NCBI GenBank assembly: GCA_050246115.1
Contig: JBFWWP010000028.1
Span: forward strand, 13,917-77,916
Length of the DNA: 64,000 nucleotides
From: JBFWWP01 sp050246115
GTDB lineage: Bacteria; Planctomycetota; UBA8108; UBA1146; JAJFFE01
Direction of reading: 5' to 3'
Positions within the stretch are counted from its first letter, which is position 1, and each line of letters opens with the position of its first letter. Shown here in pieces: positions 52,377-60,027 of this stretch. The translations under genes were made by a program, and so were the position numbers. The notes under the pieces are model-generated. The model was not told where the DNA came from. It worked only from the letters and a program-made list of their open reading frames with translations, and ran no database searches.

Positions 52377-52427
52377 AGGCCCGAGGCAAGCGTGTACCGC
52401 GCTTGCCTCGGGCCTAGACTTTTTCTC
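52377..52427 (+). terminator. intrinsic terminator of the LolA-like gene
   Basis: Perfect 16-bp stem (52377-52392 with 52400-52415), 7-nt loop, then a T-rich tail (CTTTTTCTC). Confidence 0.88.
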
Positions 52428-52627
52428 AAAGGGGCGGTCGCAAAGCCCCTCTTGGCTGCAACACAGCCGCACCCACTTCACCCACTCGACTGCGCAGTGC
52501 TCGCCTTCGTTGCGGCTCGCCTTCGTTGCGCGGGTTACTCCGAAGTGTCGCTGGAGGTGGAGGTACCCGATCGGGCCGCGTGTCGTCGCTGCGTGTTCCG
52601 GATGTACGGCGGTGACTCGTGTCTGCG

Positions 52628-53788
52628 CTAGGATTGAGGCGGGGTGGTCCGCAGGGCGAGTTGCCCGCACGCGCCTGCGATGTCCAGTCCGCGGCTCACG
52701 CGAATCGTGACCGAGCCCGAGTACTCGTCTTCGACCTGGCGTTTGAACGTGCGCAGGCGCTCCGGAGGGGTGGGCGAGTACCGGGCACCTGGGTAGGGGT
52801 GAAACGGCAACAGGTTCACATGCCCGGCGCACTCCGAAGCGAAGCGAGCGAGCGCTCGAGCTTCGTCGGGCGAGTCATTCACGCCCACGAGGAGCACGTA
52901 CTCGAGCGTGACTCTCCGGAGCCGATCACCAAGGCTTCGCAGGCACTCCCGCAAGGCACCCACCCCGAAACGCCGGTTCATGGGGACGATCTGCTCACGA
53001 GTTTCGTCACGGGCGGAGTGCAGGCTCAGCGCGAGTCGCACCTGCGGGAACTCGGCGCAGAGTTGCTCCATGCGCCGTGGGACACCGACGGTCGAGACGG
53101 TGATGCGGCGGGGGCTGAATGCGAAACCGGCAGGCTCGGTGAGAAGTCGCAGCGTTACGCTCAGCGAGTCGTAGTTGAACAGCGGCTCGCCCATGCCCAT
53201 GAAGACCACCTGAGTTACCTCGCCTCGCGCCTCGCGCCGGAGGTCGTCACCGACGAGGAGCCACTGAGAGACCATCTCCGAGGGGCGCAGGTTGCGGCGG
53301 AAGCCACTCGCGGCGGTCGCGCAGAACGTACAGCCCGCCGGGCACCCCGCCTGCGACGACATGCACAACGTCCCCCGATCGTCGGCCGGAATCCAAACCG
53401 CCTCGACGATGGCCCCGTCACCGAGTTGCAGACGGTACTTGCGAGTTCCATCGCGGGAGACCTGGATCTCCGCGATCGACAGCACGTCGCGGAGGAGGGT
53501 GTTCGCGAGCCGGGTCCGGAGGTCACCCGGCAGGTTGGTCATCCGTTGAGGCGCCCCGCAACGACGGCCGAAGACGTGGTCGACGATCTGCGCGGCGCGG
53601 TAGCTCGGCTGGTTCGCGGCGATGAGCCAGTCGGCGACGGCGCGGCGCGCTTCGCTGGGCGGGAGGTCCAGGAGGTGCGGTGCCGGTGCTGCGCCCGCTG
53701 GCGAACCCGGCTCGCGAGGTTCCGGTTGGCTCCAATAGGACGGGGCCCGTTCGCCGACCGGTTCCGAGTTGACGGGCGTTGAGTTCAC
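52628..53788 (-). CDS. rlmN: dual-specificity rRNA/tRNA adenine-C2 methyltransferase RlmN
   Basis: 386 residues. The radical-SAM motif is CPAGCTFC after GTLCMSSQAG. Conserved FMGMGEPLFNYD, ALSLHSARDETRE, YVLLVGVNDSPDEA and the C-terminal SRGLDIAGACGQL, containing the methyl-carrying Cys, are all present. It methylates A2503 of 23S rRNA and A37 of some tRNAs. The first ~35 residues are a Pro-rich leader, so a start slightly downstream is possible. It converges on the LolA-like gene. Confidence 0.95.
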   Translation of the reverse strand: MNSTPVNSEPVGERAPSYWSQPEPREPGSPAGAAPAPHLLDLPPSEARRAVADWLIAANQPSYRAAQIVDHVFGRRCGAPQRMTNLPGDLRTRLANTLLRDVLSIAEIQVSRDGTRKYRLQLGDGAIVEAVWIPADDRGTLCMSSQAGCPAGCTFCATAASGFRRNLRPSEMVSQWLLVGDDLRREARGEVTQVVFMGMGEPLFNYDSLSVTLRLLTEPAGFAFSPRRITVSTVGVPRRMEQLCAEFPQVRLALSLHSARDETREQIVPMNRRFGVGALRECLRSLGDRLRRVTLEYVLLVGVNDSPDEARALARFASECAGHVNLLPFHPYPGARYSPTPPERLRTFKRQVEDEYSGSVTIRVSRGLDIAGACGQLALRTTPPQS

Positions 53789-54156
53789 TACGGACTCGAT
53801 CCTCTACTGACCGTGAAGGCAGGCGAAGCCTCGACCCACGCGTTCGAAAACGGGCAACGGGCCGCATTCCGAAGTCGTCGAGAGAATGGTGGCCCCGGAC
53901 AACGGGCTGAAAACCGGCTCGGAGAGGCGTCAGGGGTTGGGACTGAGGAACCGTCAGCTGGGACGACTGACGGAGCAGACGTTTACCCTCCCCGAACCGG
54001 AATCTTGGTATCGGTCGAACACGAGTGCAGGTCGTCGAGTCGAACGCACTCCCGAGACCCTCAGGTCTCGAGATCCACCTCGCCTCGCGCCGGAATTGTG
54101 CCACACCGTTGTCGATGTGTCTCGGTGTTTCGTGCTTCGGGACCCAGCGCCAGCGG
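53789..54156. other. intergenic region between the PA14 gene and rlmN
   Basis: 368 bp. A 7-bp hairpin (53951-53957 with 53967-53973) without T-run; no gene or clear promoter. Confidence 0.5.
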
Positions 54157-55647
54157 CTACTCCCTGGGGAGGACCGGGTGATAGAGGCGCGGGGCGAAGT
54201 CGAGCGCCTTCTCCTCACGGTCCGCGGTGAGCAGCAGGCTGACCCCCGCCTCGCCGACCGACTCGAAGTACTCGACCCGCAAGTCGTGCAATCCGGCCTC
54301 GAGTCGCACCGTGGCGCGATTGAAAGCGTTGTTGGCCCGGGTCCAGGCGTTCAGGATCTGCTTGCCGTCCACCCAGATACGAACCCCGTCGCTGGAGGTC
54401 ACGAAGAAGGTGTACACGTCTGGCTCGTCGATCTGGAGCCAACCCGTCCAGCGTGCCGAAAAATGGTCGGCGGGGAGGCCCGACCCGGGCGAATCCCAAC
54501 CCCACCGAAAGGACACATCGGCGTCGACCCGTCGCAGGGCAACTCGCTCGAGACGCTCGTCAGCAAAGTACGTGGCGCTCAGTCCTGGTCTTCGTCCCTC
54601 GGTTCGAGCCTGGCGTCGATTGAGGGCGGATCGCAGGTGCTGCACCTCGGTCCAGTTCGAGTCGGCGTCGAGGCGCTCGAGAAGGCCTCGCCCGAAGTTC
54701 TCGAGACCAGGCACGTTCGGTCGCGCTTCGATCAACGTTGTGGCGTCGGCGACGAGGTCCGCGGCTTCTTCGAGATGGAGTCGGGCGTTCAACACGTTCA
54801 GCTGGACGAGCGGATCGGTAGGCCAGACCTTCGCGGCCAACCGAAACTGCTGTACGGCTCCCGCGAAGTCTCCTCGACGCGCCGCCAACACCCCTTGGTT
54901 GATTCGTGCTTCGGCGAGATCGGGGGCGAGTTCGAGGGCCCGAGCGAACTCGGTTGCGGCCCCCGCGAGGTCCTTACGTTCGAGCAAGCTGAAACCATGG
55001 TTGTTGATCAGATGAGCCGCAGTCTGACGCGGGCTGAGCACCTGCACCAGGCTGTGCGAGCGCTCCCCCAGGCCGAAACGCTCTTGATACCAATCCTCGG
55101 AATGGGTCGCCCCTCCGAGCGTTGTCTCGAGGTTGATCGGCGGGCTTCCCGGGTAGCGAACGAAGGTGTGCCGCGGAGCGGCGACCGCGACCAGTGGCCA
55201 GCCCAGTCGCTCGCTGACGTCCAGCAAGACCAGAGACAAGCCGAGGCAGTAGCCTCGGCGTCGCTCCAGGATCGTGTCGGGAAACAGATTCTCGACACGC
55301 GTAAGGTCGAGATCGGCTTCGAACCCACGGTTCCGGAAGAAGAACTCGCGCAAGGCCGCGACCCGTGCTTCGGGTGAGTCGGAGCCCAACGCCCCCGCGA
55401 ACTCCGCTGCGAAGTCGCGGGTCAGTCGGTCGACCGTGCGCTCATAGGACGTCGGGTCTCTGCCGGCCGCACCAACGAAGCGAGCGGCCAACTCGCGATA
55501 CCCATAGTCGGCGCTTTTCACCCAAGCCACGAAGCCTGGATCGAGCACCGCGGCGGACTTGCGGCTCGGGTCCGAGTCGTCGGCGTAGAGGGGTGCCAGG
55601 ACGATCGCTACGCACAACGCCGAGATGCAGCAGAGCCGGATGATCAC
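54157..55647 (-). CDS. exported transglutaminase-like / TPR / PA14 three-domain protein
   Basis: 496 residues. Signal peptide ~1-22 (ALCVAIVLAPLYAD). Residues ~60-200 are a SirB1/transglutaminase-like domain: RRGYCLGLSLVLLDVSERLG holds Cys134, and VAAPRHTFVRY holds His160, with INLETT completing the triad region. Residues ~205-300 are TPR units (LERKDLAGAATEFARALELA, ARRGDFAGAVQQFRLAAKVW). The last ~150 form a PA14 domain (LSATYFADERL, WTGWLQIDEPDVYTFFVTSS, DGVRIWVDGKQIL), a carbohydrate-binding beta-barrel. It likely acts in the periplasm or at the surface. The substrate is unknown. Confidence 0.8.
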   Translation of the reverse strand: MIIRLCCISALCVAIVLAPLYADDSDPSRKSAAVLDPGFVAWVKSADYGYRELAARFVGAAGRDPTSYERTVDRLTRDFAAEFAGALGSDSPEARVAALREFFFRNRGFEADLDLTRVENLFPDTILERRRGYCLGLSLVLLDVSERLGWPLVAVAAPRHTFVRYPGSPPINLETTLGGATHSEDWYQERFGLGERSHSLVQVLSPRQTAAHLINNHGFSLLERKDLAGAATEFARALELAPDLAEARINQGVLAARRGDFAGAVQQFRLAAKVWPTDPLVQLNVLNARLHLEEAADLVADATTLIEARPNVPGLENFGRGLLERLDADSNWTEVQHLRSALNRRQARTEGRRPGLSATYFADERLERVALRRVDADVSFRWGWDSPGSGLPADHFSARWTGWLQIDEPDVYTFFVTSSDGVRIWVDGKQILNAWTRANNAFNRATVRLEAGLHDLRVEYFESVGEAGVSLLLTADREEKALDFAPRLYHPVLPRE

Positions 55648-55717
55648 GCAGACCTCACCTCTCGGTGTCGCTTGTCGCAGCGTCGGACCTCGAGCGCCAT
55701 TGGAGAGCGAACGAACT

Positions 55718-55757
55718 CAAGAAAAAAGGGCAACCCACCGGTCCCGGCGGGTTGCCC
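55718..55757 (-). terminator. intrinsic terminator of the small secreted-protein gene
   Basis: Stem GGGCAACCC (55749-55757 complement) with its partner 55728-55736, extended by GC pairs. On the minus strand TTTTTTCTT follows. Confidence 0.8.
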
Positions 55758-55810
55758 AACGTCCTCCCGAAGGTCCTCGCAAACGAAGGCGACCGGAAGG
55801 GAATCCTCGG

Positions 55811-56218
55811 CTAGCTGCTCTTCAGGTCTTTCAGGAGCTCGCGGATCTGCTGCAGCTCCTTCTTGAGCTGATTGAGCTCGTAGCGGAGTTTTTCGACTTC
55901 GGTCTTCTCTTTGCCAGTCACATGCTTGAATTGACTGTCATCGAGAACACCAGCCGCGGCGGCGATGAACGTCGGCACGTGCTTGTCGTGTGCTGCGCAA
56001 GACAGGCCATTCTGGTGATCGAGGCTCTTGTCCGTATTGAACTGGTCGCGCAGGTTCCAAATCGCGGTGATCTGGTCCTTTTGCAACTTCCCCGAGTCCC
56101 GCAGTTGCTGGATCTTGACGAAGCACTCATCGAAGTAGTTCGAGTGACACGCCAGGACCGCCGTGCTCGCCGTGACACCAAACGCGAGGACCAAAGCGAG
56201 AACTTTACCTTTGCGCAT
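55811..56218 (-). CDS. small secreted protein with C-terminal coiled coil
   Basis: 135 residues from ATG 56218 with a strong GGAAAGGAG site; the longer open frame upstream is Arg-rich non-coding. Signal peptide ~1-23 (VLALVLAFGVTASTAVLA), then CHSNYFDECF with two cysteines, a third Cys near residue 74, and a C-terminal heptad coiled coil (VEKLRYELNQLKKELQQIRE). No family recognised. Its own terminator suggests a well-expressed single gene. Confidence 0.75.
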   Translation of the reverse strand: MRKGKVLALVLAFGVTASTAVLACHSNYFDECFVKIQQLRDSGKLQKDQITAIWNLRDQFNTDKSLDHQNGLSCAAHDKHVPTFIAAAAGVLDDSQFKHVTGKEKTEVEKLRYELNQLKKELQQIRELLKDLKSS

Positions 56219-56459
56219 AAGCCCGCTCCTTTCCGTACACGGCGGGTCTTTCCTCGGAACCCCACGGTCCCGGGTTGGACTCCGCCTACCCTCGAGGCAA
56301 CTCCGCCGCGGGATCCTCCCGGGCCGAGTTCTTCCACAAACTCGGATTTCGAACGCCGCCACGTCCGCCCGACGGCGGACCCAGCGGCAACGTGCCGCAC
56401 CCTTGCCGGGCATAGGACCGAGCACGGCCGCACCGCGGCCCGCTCGACTCAGCCCCGCT

Positions 56460-56586
56460 CGACTCAGCCCCAGCCGACTCGCGGGCGCCAACGGGCTGCA
56501 TGGTACTTGCATCATCGGCCCTGAGCTACCAGCGCGACGAGCAAAAAACGGAAAGCTCCGGCGACGAGCAGGAGCCGGTCACCCGA
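56460..56586. repeat. 127-bp direct repeat, left copy (assembly overlap)
   Basis: Identical to 56687-56813 and abuts the N gap. 127 is the usual largest k-mer size of short-read assemblers, so this is almost surely one locus written twice. Confidence 0.85.
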
Positions 56587-56686
56587 NNNNNNNNNNNNNN
56601 NNNNNNNNNNNNNNNNNNNNNNNNNNNNNNNNNNNNNNNNNNNNNNNNNNNNNNNNNNNNNNNNNNNNNNNNNNNNNNNNNNNNNN
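56587..56686. other. assembly gap (100 N), probably of zero or negative true length
   Basis: Both flanks are the same 127 bp, so the contigs overlap and the Ns are artificial. Confidence 0.9.
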
Positions 56687-56813
56687 CGACTCAGCCCCAG
56701 CCGACTCGCGGGCGCCAACGGGCTGCATGGTACTTGCATCATCGGCCCTGAGCTACCAGCGCGACGAGCAAAAAACGGAAAGCTCCGGCGACGAGCAGGA
56801 GCCGGTCACCCGA
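56687..56813. repeat. 127-bp direct repeat, right copy (assembly overlap)
   Basis: Perfect copy of 56460-56586. Confidence 0.85.
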
Positions 56814-56940
56814 CGAGGGGGCAGGCACGCTCGCGGCACGGGCGCACAGACCGTTTTCACGGTGGAGTGGTTCCCAGGAAGGGTGGGAAGCAATCGTCGA
56901 CGGGCCCGGATTCGGTGGATCGGAGCCGGGTCGCTCTCAC

Positions 56941-57459
56941 TCAGGACGAATGGCGAAATCCGCGATCCAACTCGATCACTCGGTCGCCGTCGTAGATGGC
57001 ACGGTAGGAAGGGCTTGGCGGGCTAACGCCATTCCGTCGGGCTGAAATCCGACGAGTCGATTCGCGAATGACCCAGCGGGGCGCGGGAAGCGGCGTTCGA
57101 GTCTCCTCCCGGACCACACGGTCGATGTCAGCGGCTCGAACGGGCTCGAGGTGCTCGCTGCAGTACAGGCGTGCGCAATCTTCGGAGATCCAGGCGCTTT
57201 TGAGCTCCGTTTCCTTTCCGCAGTAGTCGCAGGTGCTCTTCACGTTCGAACGGGTTCGGATCGCCAGCATGAGGTCCGTGTGCAGCGGAGGCTCGCAGCC
57301 ACTGCAGAACCATGGGCCGTGACCGTCCCCGCGCCGCCGGCGTGCGCGACCAAAACACCCGTCGCAGATTTCCAGGTCGAACTCCAGACAGAAGTACACC
57401 CAGTCCTTCTTCGACGGAAAGCTCTCGCACCGAAACACTCGCGGTACGAGCTGAGGCAT
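56941..57459 (-). CDS. small cysteine-rich zinc-ribbon-like protein
   Basis: 172 residues from ATG 57459 (AAGGAAGGGAG upstream). Several CxxC knuckles: CDGC, CSGC, CDYC, and a later Cys-x(n)-YCSEH. The pattern suggests two zinc ribbons (residues ~30-110). No other domain and no signal peptide, so cytoplasmic; perhaps nucleic-acid or protein binding. I do not recognise the family. The C-terminal ~50 residues are Arg-rich. Confidence 0.6.
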   Translation of the reverse strand: MPQLVPRVFRCESFPSKKDWVYFCLEFDLEICDGCFGRARRRRGDGHGPWFCSGCEPPLHTDLMLAIRTRSNVKSTCDYCGKETELKSAWISEDCARLYCSEHLEPVRAADIDRVVREETRTPLPAPRWVIRESTRRISARRNGVSPPSPSYRAIYDGDRVIELDRGFRHSS

Positions 57460-57881
57460 GGCTCCCTTCCTTTCTCGGGCGCGGAACCTAGGGCAAATGC
57501 TGCTCCAGCGGCGCGATTCAATCTCTAAGTCGTTGCCCACAAAGCCCGAACGGCATTCAGTGAAGGTGCAGTGCGGATCCTCGGTGCTCGCGCACGACGC
57601 ACGGCGCAAGCGGCGCGGGCTGATGCCAACACATACTCCACACGAATTCGGACAGATCCCGCCCACACTTCTCGTCACCCGCCTTGGGATCGACCCTATG
57701 ACTCATGTAAGGCATTTAATTAGTGTAGTTTACAGCTTGTGGAAAACGTGTGGACAAGATGTTCGACTCGGTCGATAGCCGGCTTTGGTGCTGCGAATCC
57801 GAGCAACCGCCTGACAAAATCTCTCCGAGCGGATCCATGGAAACCCTGGGGCGAGACAGGCTCCCCCGGGTCCTCGTGAGC
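57460..57881. other. intergenic region with an AT-rich patch
   Basis: 422 bp between two minus-strand genes. The patch 57708-57735 is markedly AT-rich for this DNA and is followed by two DnaA-box-like sites. Confidence 0.55.
57738..57757 (-). promoter_or_regulatory. two DnaA-box-like sites
   Basis: On the minus strand TTTTCCACA (57746-57738) fits TTWTNCACA, and TTGTCCACA (57757-57749) differs by one base. They are 11 bp apart, one helical turn, beside the AT-rich patch. Confidence 0.45.
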
Positions 57882-58904
57882 TCAGACTCCAGTGGACTCG
57901 GGGAGAGCTGCGCCGGGCTCGCCCTCGGCACTGTTCGGGAGCCCGAGTTTCTTGGACAGGTACTTCAACTGGTGGGGGGCGAGGTCCAACTCGCGCAGGA
58001 GGGCGTCCCTCTTCCCGCCCACTTCGCGTGCCACGCGCAGCAGGAGTGCCCTTTGGAAGGTCTCGACTTGCCGTTGGAAACTGAGACCCACGGGGATCGA
58101 GAAGGTTCGGGCGATGGGCTCGGCCCGGGTCTTCAGCCGAAGTCGAAGTTCGGCCGGGACTTGGTCCAGCTTGATCGCGTCGTCTGGAATCATGGTCAGC
58201 AACCCTCGGAGGGTGTGACGGAGTTCACCCACATTGCCTGGCCAATCGTAGCTCAGGAGCCGGCGCCGAAGCTCGGGCGAAAGGACGGGTCGATTCCGGC
58301 GGAGGGCCCGCGACTCGATCTGGAGGAAGTGGTCGAGGAAGAAACGCAGGTCCTCCCGGCGCTCACGCAGAGGCGGGATCGTGACGGTGATGCCACTGAG
58401 CTTGTAGAAGAGATCACCGCGAAACGCGTTGGACTTCACGAGAGCGCCGAGCGAGACCTGACTCGTTTGCAAGAATCTCACGTCGACCCGGTCGGGGGCG
58501 ATGGCTCCCACCGGGAAAACCTCCCCGTCGTCCAGCACTCGCAGCAACGTCGCTTGCCCGGAGGCGTCCAGCCGATCGACCCCTTGGAGCAGGAAAGTGC
58601 CGCCGTCCGCCGCCTGAATGCGACCGGGTCGAGAACGCTCCGCACCGGTGAACGCGCCCTCGACATGGCCGAAGAGTTCACGCGCGAAAATCGAGCTGGG
58701 CACTGCGCCACAGTCCATGACTTGAAAGGCGCCGCGCAGCCGGTCCGAGCGTTCGTGGATGAGGCGGGCCAGTCGGCTCTTGCCGGTGCCACTCTCACCC
58801 TCGATGAGGAGCGGAGCCTTGGACTTGGCCAGGCGCGGCACCTGTGAGATCAGGGTCCGAATGGAGTCCGAGACCCCGAGGAATGGCTCGGCTGCGGCGA
58901 CCAT
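57882..58904 (-). CDS. sigma-54 activator-like AAA+ protein with degenerate ATPase site
   Basis: 340 residues from ATG 58904, which has a perfect AAGGAGG site; longer upstream frames run through a simple repeat. No receiver domain (PspF-like layout). Walker A GESGTGKS (36-43) and the sigma-54-contacting GAFTGA (83-88) are intact. Walker B, normally LFLDE, is FLLQG (104-108), so the Mg-binding Asp and catalytic Glu are lost. Sensor I reads FLQTSQ. Of the two arginine fingers, Arg162 stays and the second is Lys168. A Fis-like helix-turn-helix is suggested at ~300-335. It may bind but not hydrolyse ATP. Divergent from dprA. Confidence 0.8.
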   Translation of the reverse strand: MVAAAEPFLGVSDSIRTLISQVPRLAKSKAPLLIEGESGTGKSRLARLIHERSDRLRGAFQVMDCGAVPSSIFARELFGHVEGAFTGAERSRPGRIQAADGGTFLLQGVDRLDASGQATLLRVLDDGEVFPVGAIAPDRVDVRFLQTSQVSLGALVKSNAFRGDLFYKLSGITVTIPPLRERREDLRFFLDHFLQIESRALRRNRPVLSPELRRRLLSYDWPGNVGELRHTLRGLLTMIPDDAIKLDQVPAELRLRLKTRAEPIARTFSIPVGLSFQRQVETFQRALLLRVAREVGGKRDALLRELDLAPHQLKYLSKKLGLPNSAEGEPGAALPESTGV

Positions 58905-58976
58905 GTGGCTTGCCTCCTTCCCCATTGTTCCGTGCGTGGCCTCCCGGCCCGGCTTCCCGGGCCCGGCTGCACTCCC

Positions 58977-59012
58977 GTGCGTTCGTGCGTGCGTTCGTGC
59001 GTGCGTTCGTGC
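58977..59012. repeat. three perfect 12-bp tandem repeats
   Basis: GTGCGTTCGTGC repeated three times between the divergent activator-like gene and dprA. Slippage here could alter spacing of any promoter. Confidence 0.9.
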
Positions 59013-59162
59013 ACCATCGCGCAGTGTAAACTCGTGGGGGATACCGGTTTCAAGAGAAAAATCGGAACCGCCTGGCGCCTCGGGGTCGGACGCAGCTACG
59101 ATCCCCGAACTGCCAGCCGGCGAATGAGCCACCCGAGAACCCGCGAAAGACGAGGGTTGAAG

Positions 59163-59912
59163 GTGAGCGTACGTCGGCAGGACCCGCCTGATGAAGCCGC
59201 GGCGGCGCGCCGTGGGAATTACTCGGTCGAAACCTCTCAGGACCCCGTGAGGTCTCTCGCCCCCGGGGATCCGGCATGGCCGCCCCTGTTCCAGCGGGTG
59301 ACGCCCAGTCCGGGGGTCTTGTACGTGCGCGGGACGGGCCTACCGCTTCGCAAGCCTGTCGTGGCGATCGTGGGCAGCCGAAGAGCGAGCCCTCTCGGCC
59401 GCCGCCAGGCCTATCGGCTCGGCCGCGAGCTCGCCGCGCTTGGCTTCGTCGTGGTGAGCGGGCTCGCTCGCGGAATCGACAGCGCCGCGTTGGAAGGGGC
59501 CCTCGCTACCGGCGTGGCGCACGGGACGGGGGCCTTCTTGGGCAACGGCTTCCCGGAGGTCTATCCGCCCGAAGCGCGTGACCTCGCCGAGCGGATCGTC
59601 TCCTCGGGCGGATTCGTGGCGACCGAGTACGCCCCCGGTTCGCCACCCCGCAAGCATCACTTTCCGTTTCGCAATCGCCTGATTTCCGGGATCGCGCTCG
59701 GGGTCGTGGTCGTCGAGGCGGCCCTCCGATCCGGCTCGCTCACGACCGTCGGCTGGGCGCTCGACCAGGGGTGCGAAGTCATGGCCTACCCCGGACCGGT
59801 GGAGGGCCCGCAGTACGAGGGTTGTCACCAGTTGCTCCGGGAAGGCGCGGCTTTGGTCACGGGTTCGCTCGACGTGCTCCGAGTCTTGGGTTTTCCGGAC
59901 CCGACTCCCTGA
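59163..59912 (+). CDS. dprA: DNA-processing protein DprA/Smf-like
   Basis: 249 residues from GTG 59163 (GAGGG 6 bp upstream); ATG 59124 is an alternative. The Rossmann-like core is clear: VVAIVGSRRASPLGRRQAYRLG, VVSGLARGIDSAALEGAL and FLGNGFPEVYPPEARDL-type text, then GGFVATEYAPGSPPRKHHFPFRNRLISG (in segments) and VVVVEAALRSGSLTTVGWAL, VMAYPGPV. DprA loads RecA on incoming single-stranded DNA in transformation. It lacks the N-terminal SAM and C-terminal winged-helix domains, so it is a minimal form. Confidence 0.88.
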   Translation: MSVRRQDPPDEAAAARRGNYSVETSQDPVRSLAPGDPAWPPLFQRVTPSPGVLYVRGTGLPLRKPVVAIVGSRRASPLGRRQAYRLGRELAALGFVVVSGLARGIDSAALEGALATGVAHGTGAFLGNGFPEVYPPEARDLAERIVSSGGFVATEYAPGSPPRKHHFPFRNRLISGIALGVVVVEAALRSGSLTTVGWALDQGCEVMAYPGPVEGPQYEGCHQLLREGAALVTGSLDVLRVLGFPDPTP

Positions 59913-60027
59913 CTTCGAGGAAGCCCGGGGACGCGCGGGTCGTGTGCTCGACTCGGGAAGGGCCCGAGTCGGCGCCGGAATGTCGTAGACTAGCACGAGA
60001 GGGACGACCCGCGCCGGAAGCACGCGC

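Larger units (their letters stand above)
56219..56940. other. intergenic region with scaffold gap and duplicated contig end
   Basis: No gene supported. It contains CGACTCAGCCCC repeats (56455-56472), the duplicated 127-bp block and the N gap. True length is probably ~227 bp shorter. Confidence 0.6.

Noticed and set aside
56687..56813. Apparent CRISPR-like or biological 127-bp duplication
   Set aside because: A single pair exactly flanking N characters is explained by assembly overlap.
58905..59162. THARTHARTH-type N-terminal extension of the activator-like protein
   Set aside because: Comes from the 12-bp repeat; ATG 58904 has a perfect ribosome site and begins the conserved domain.
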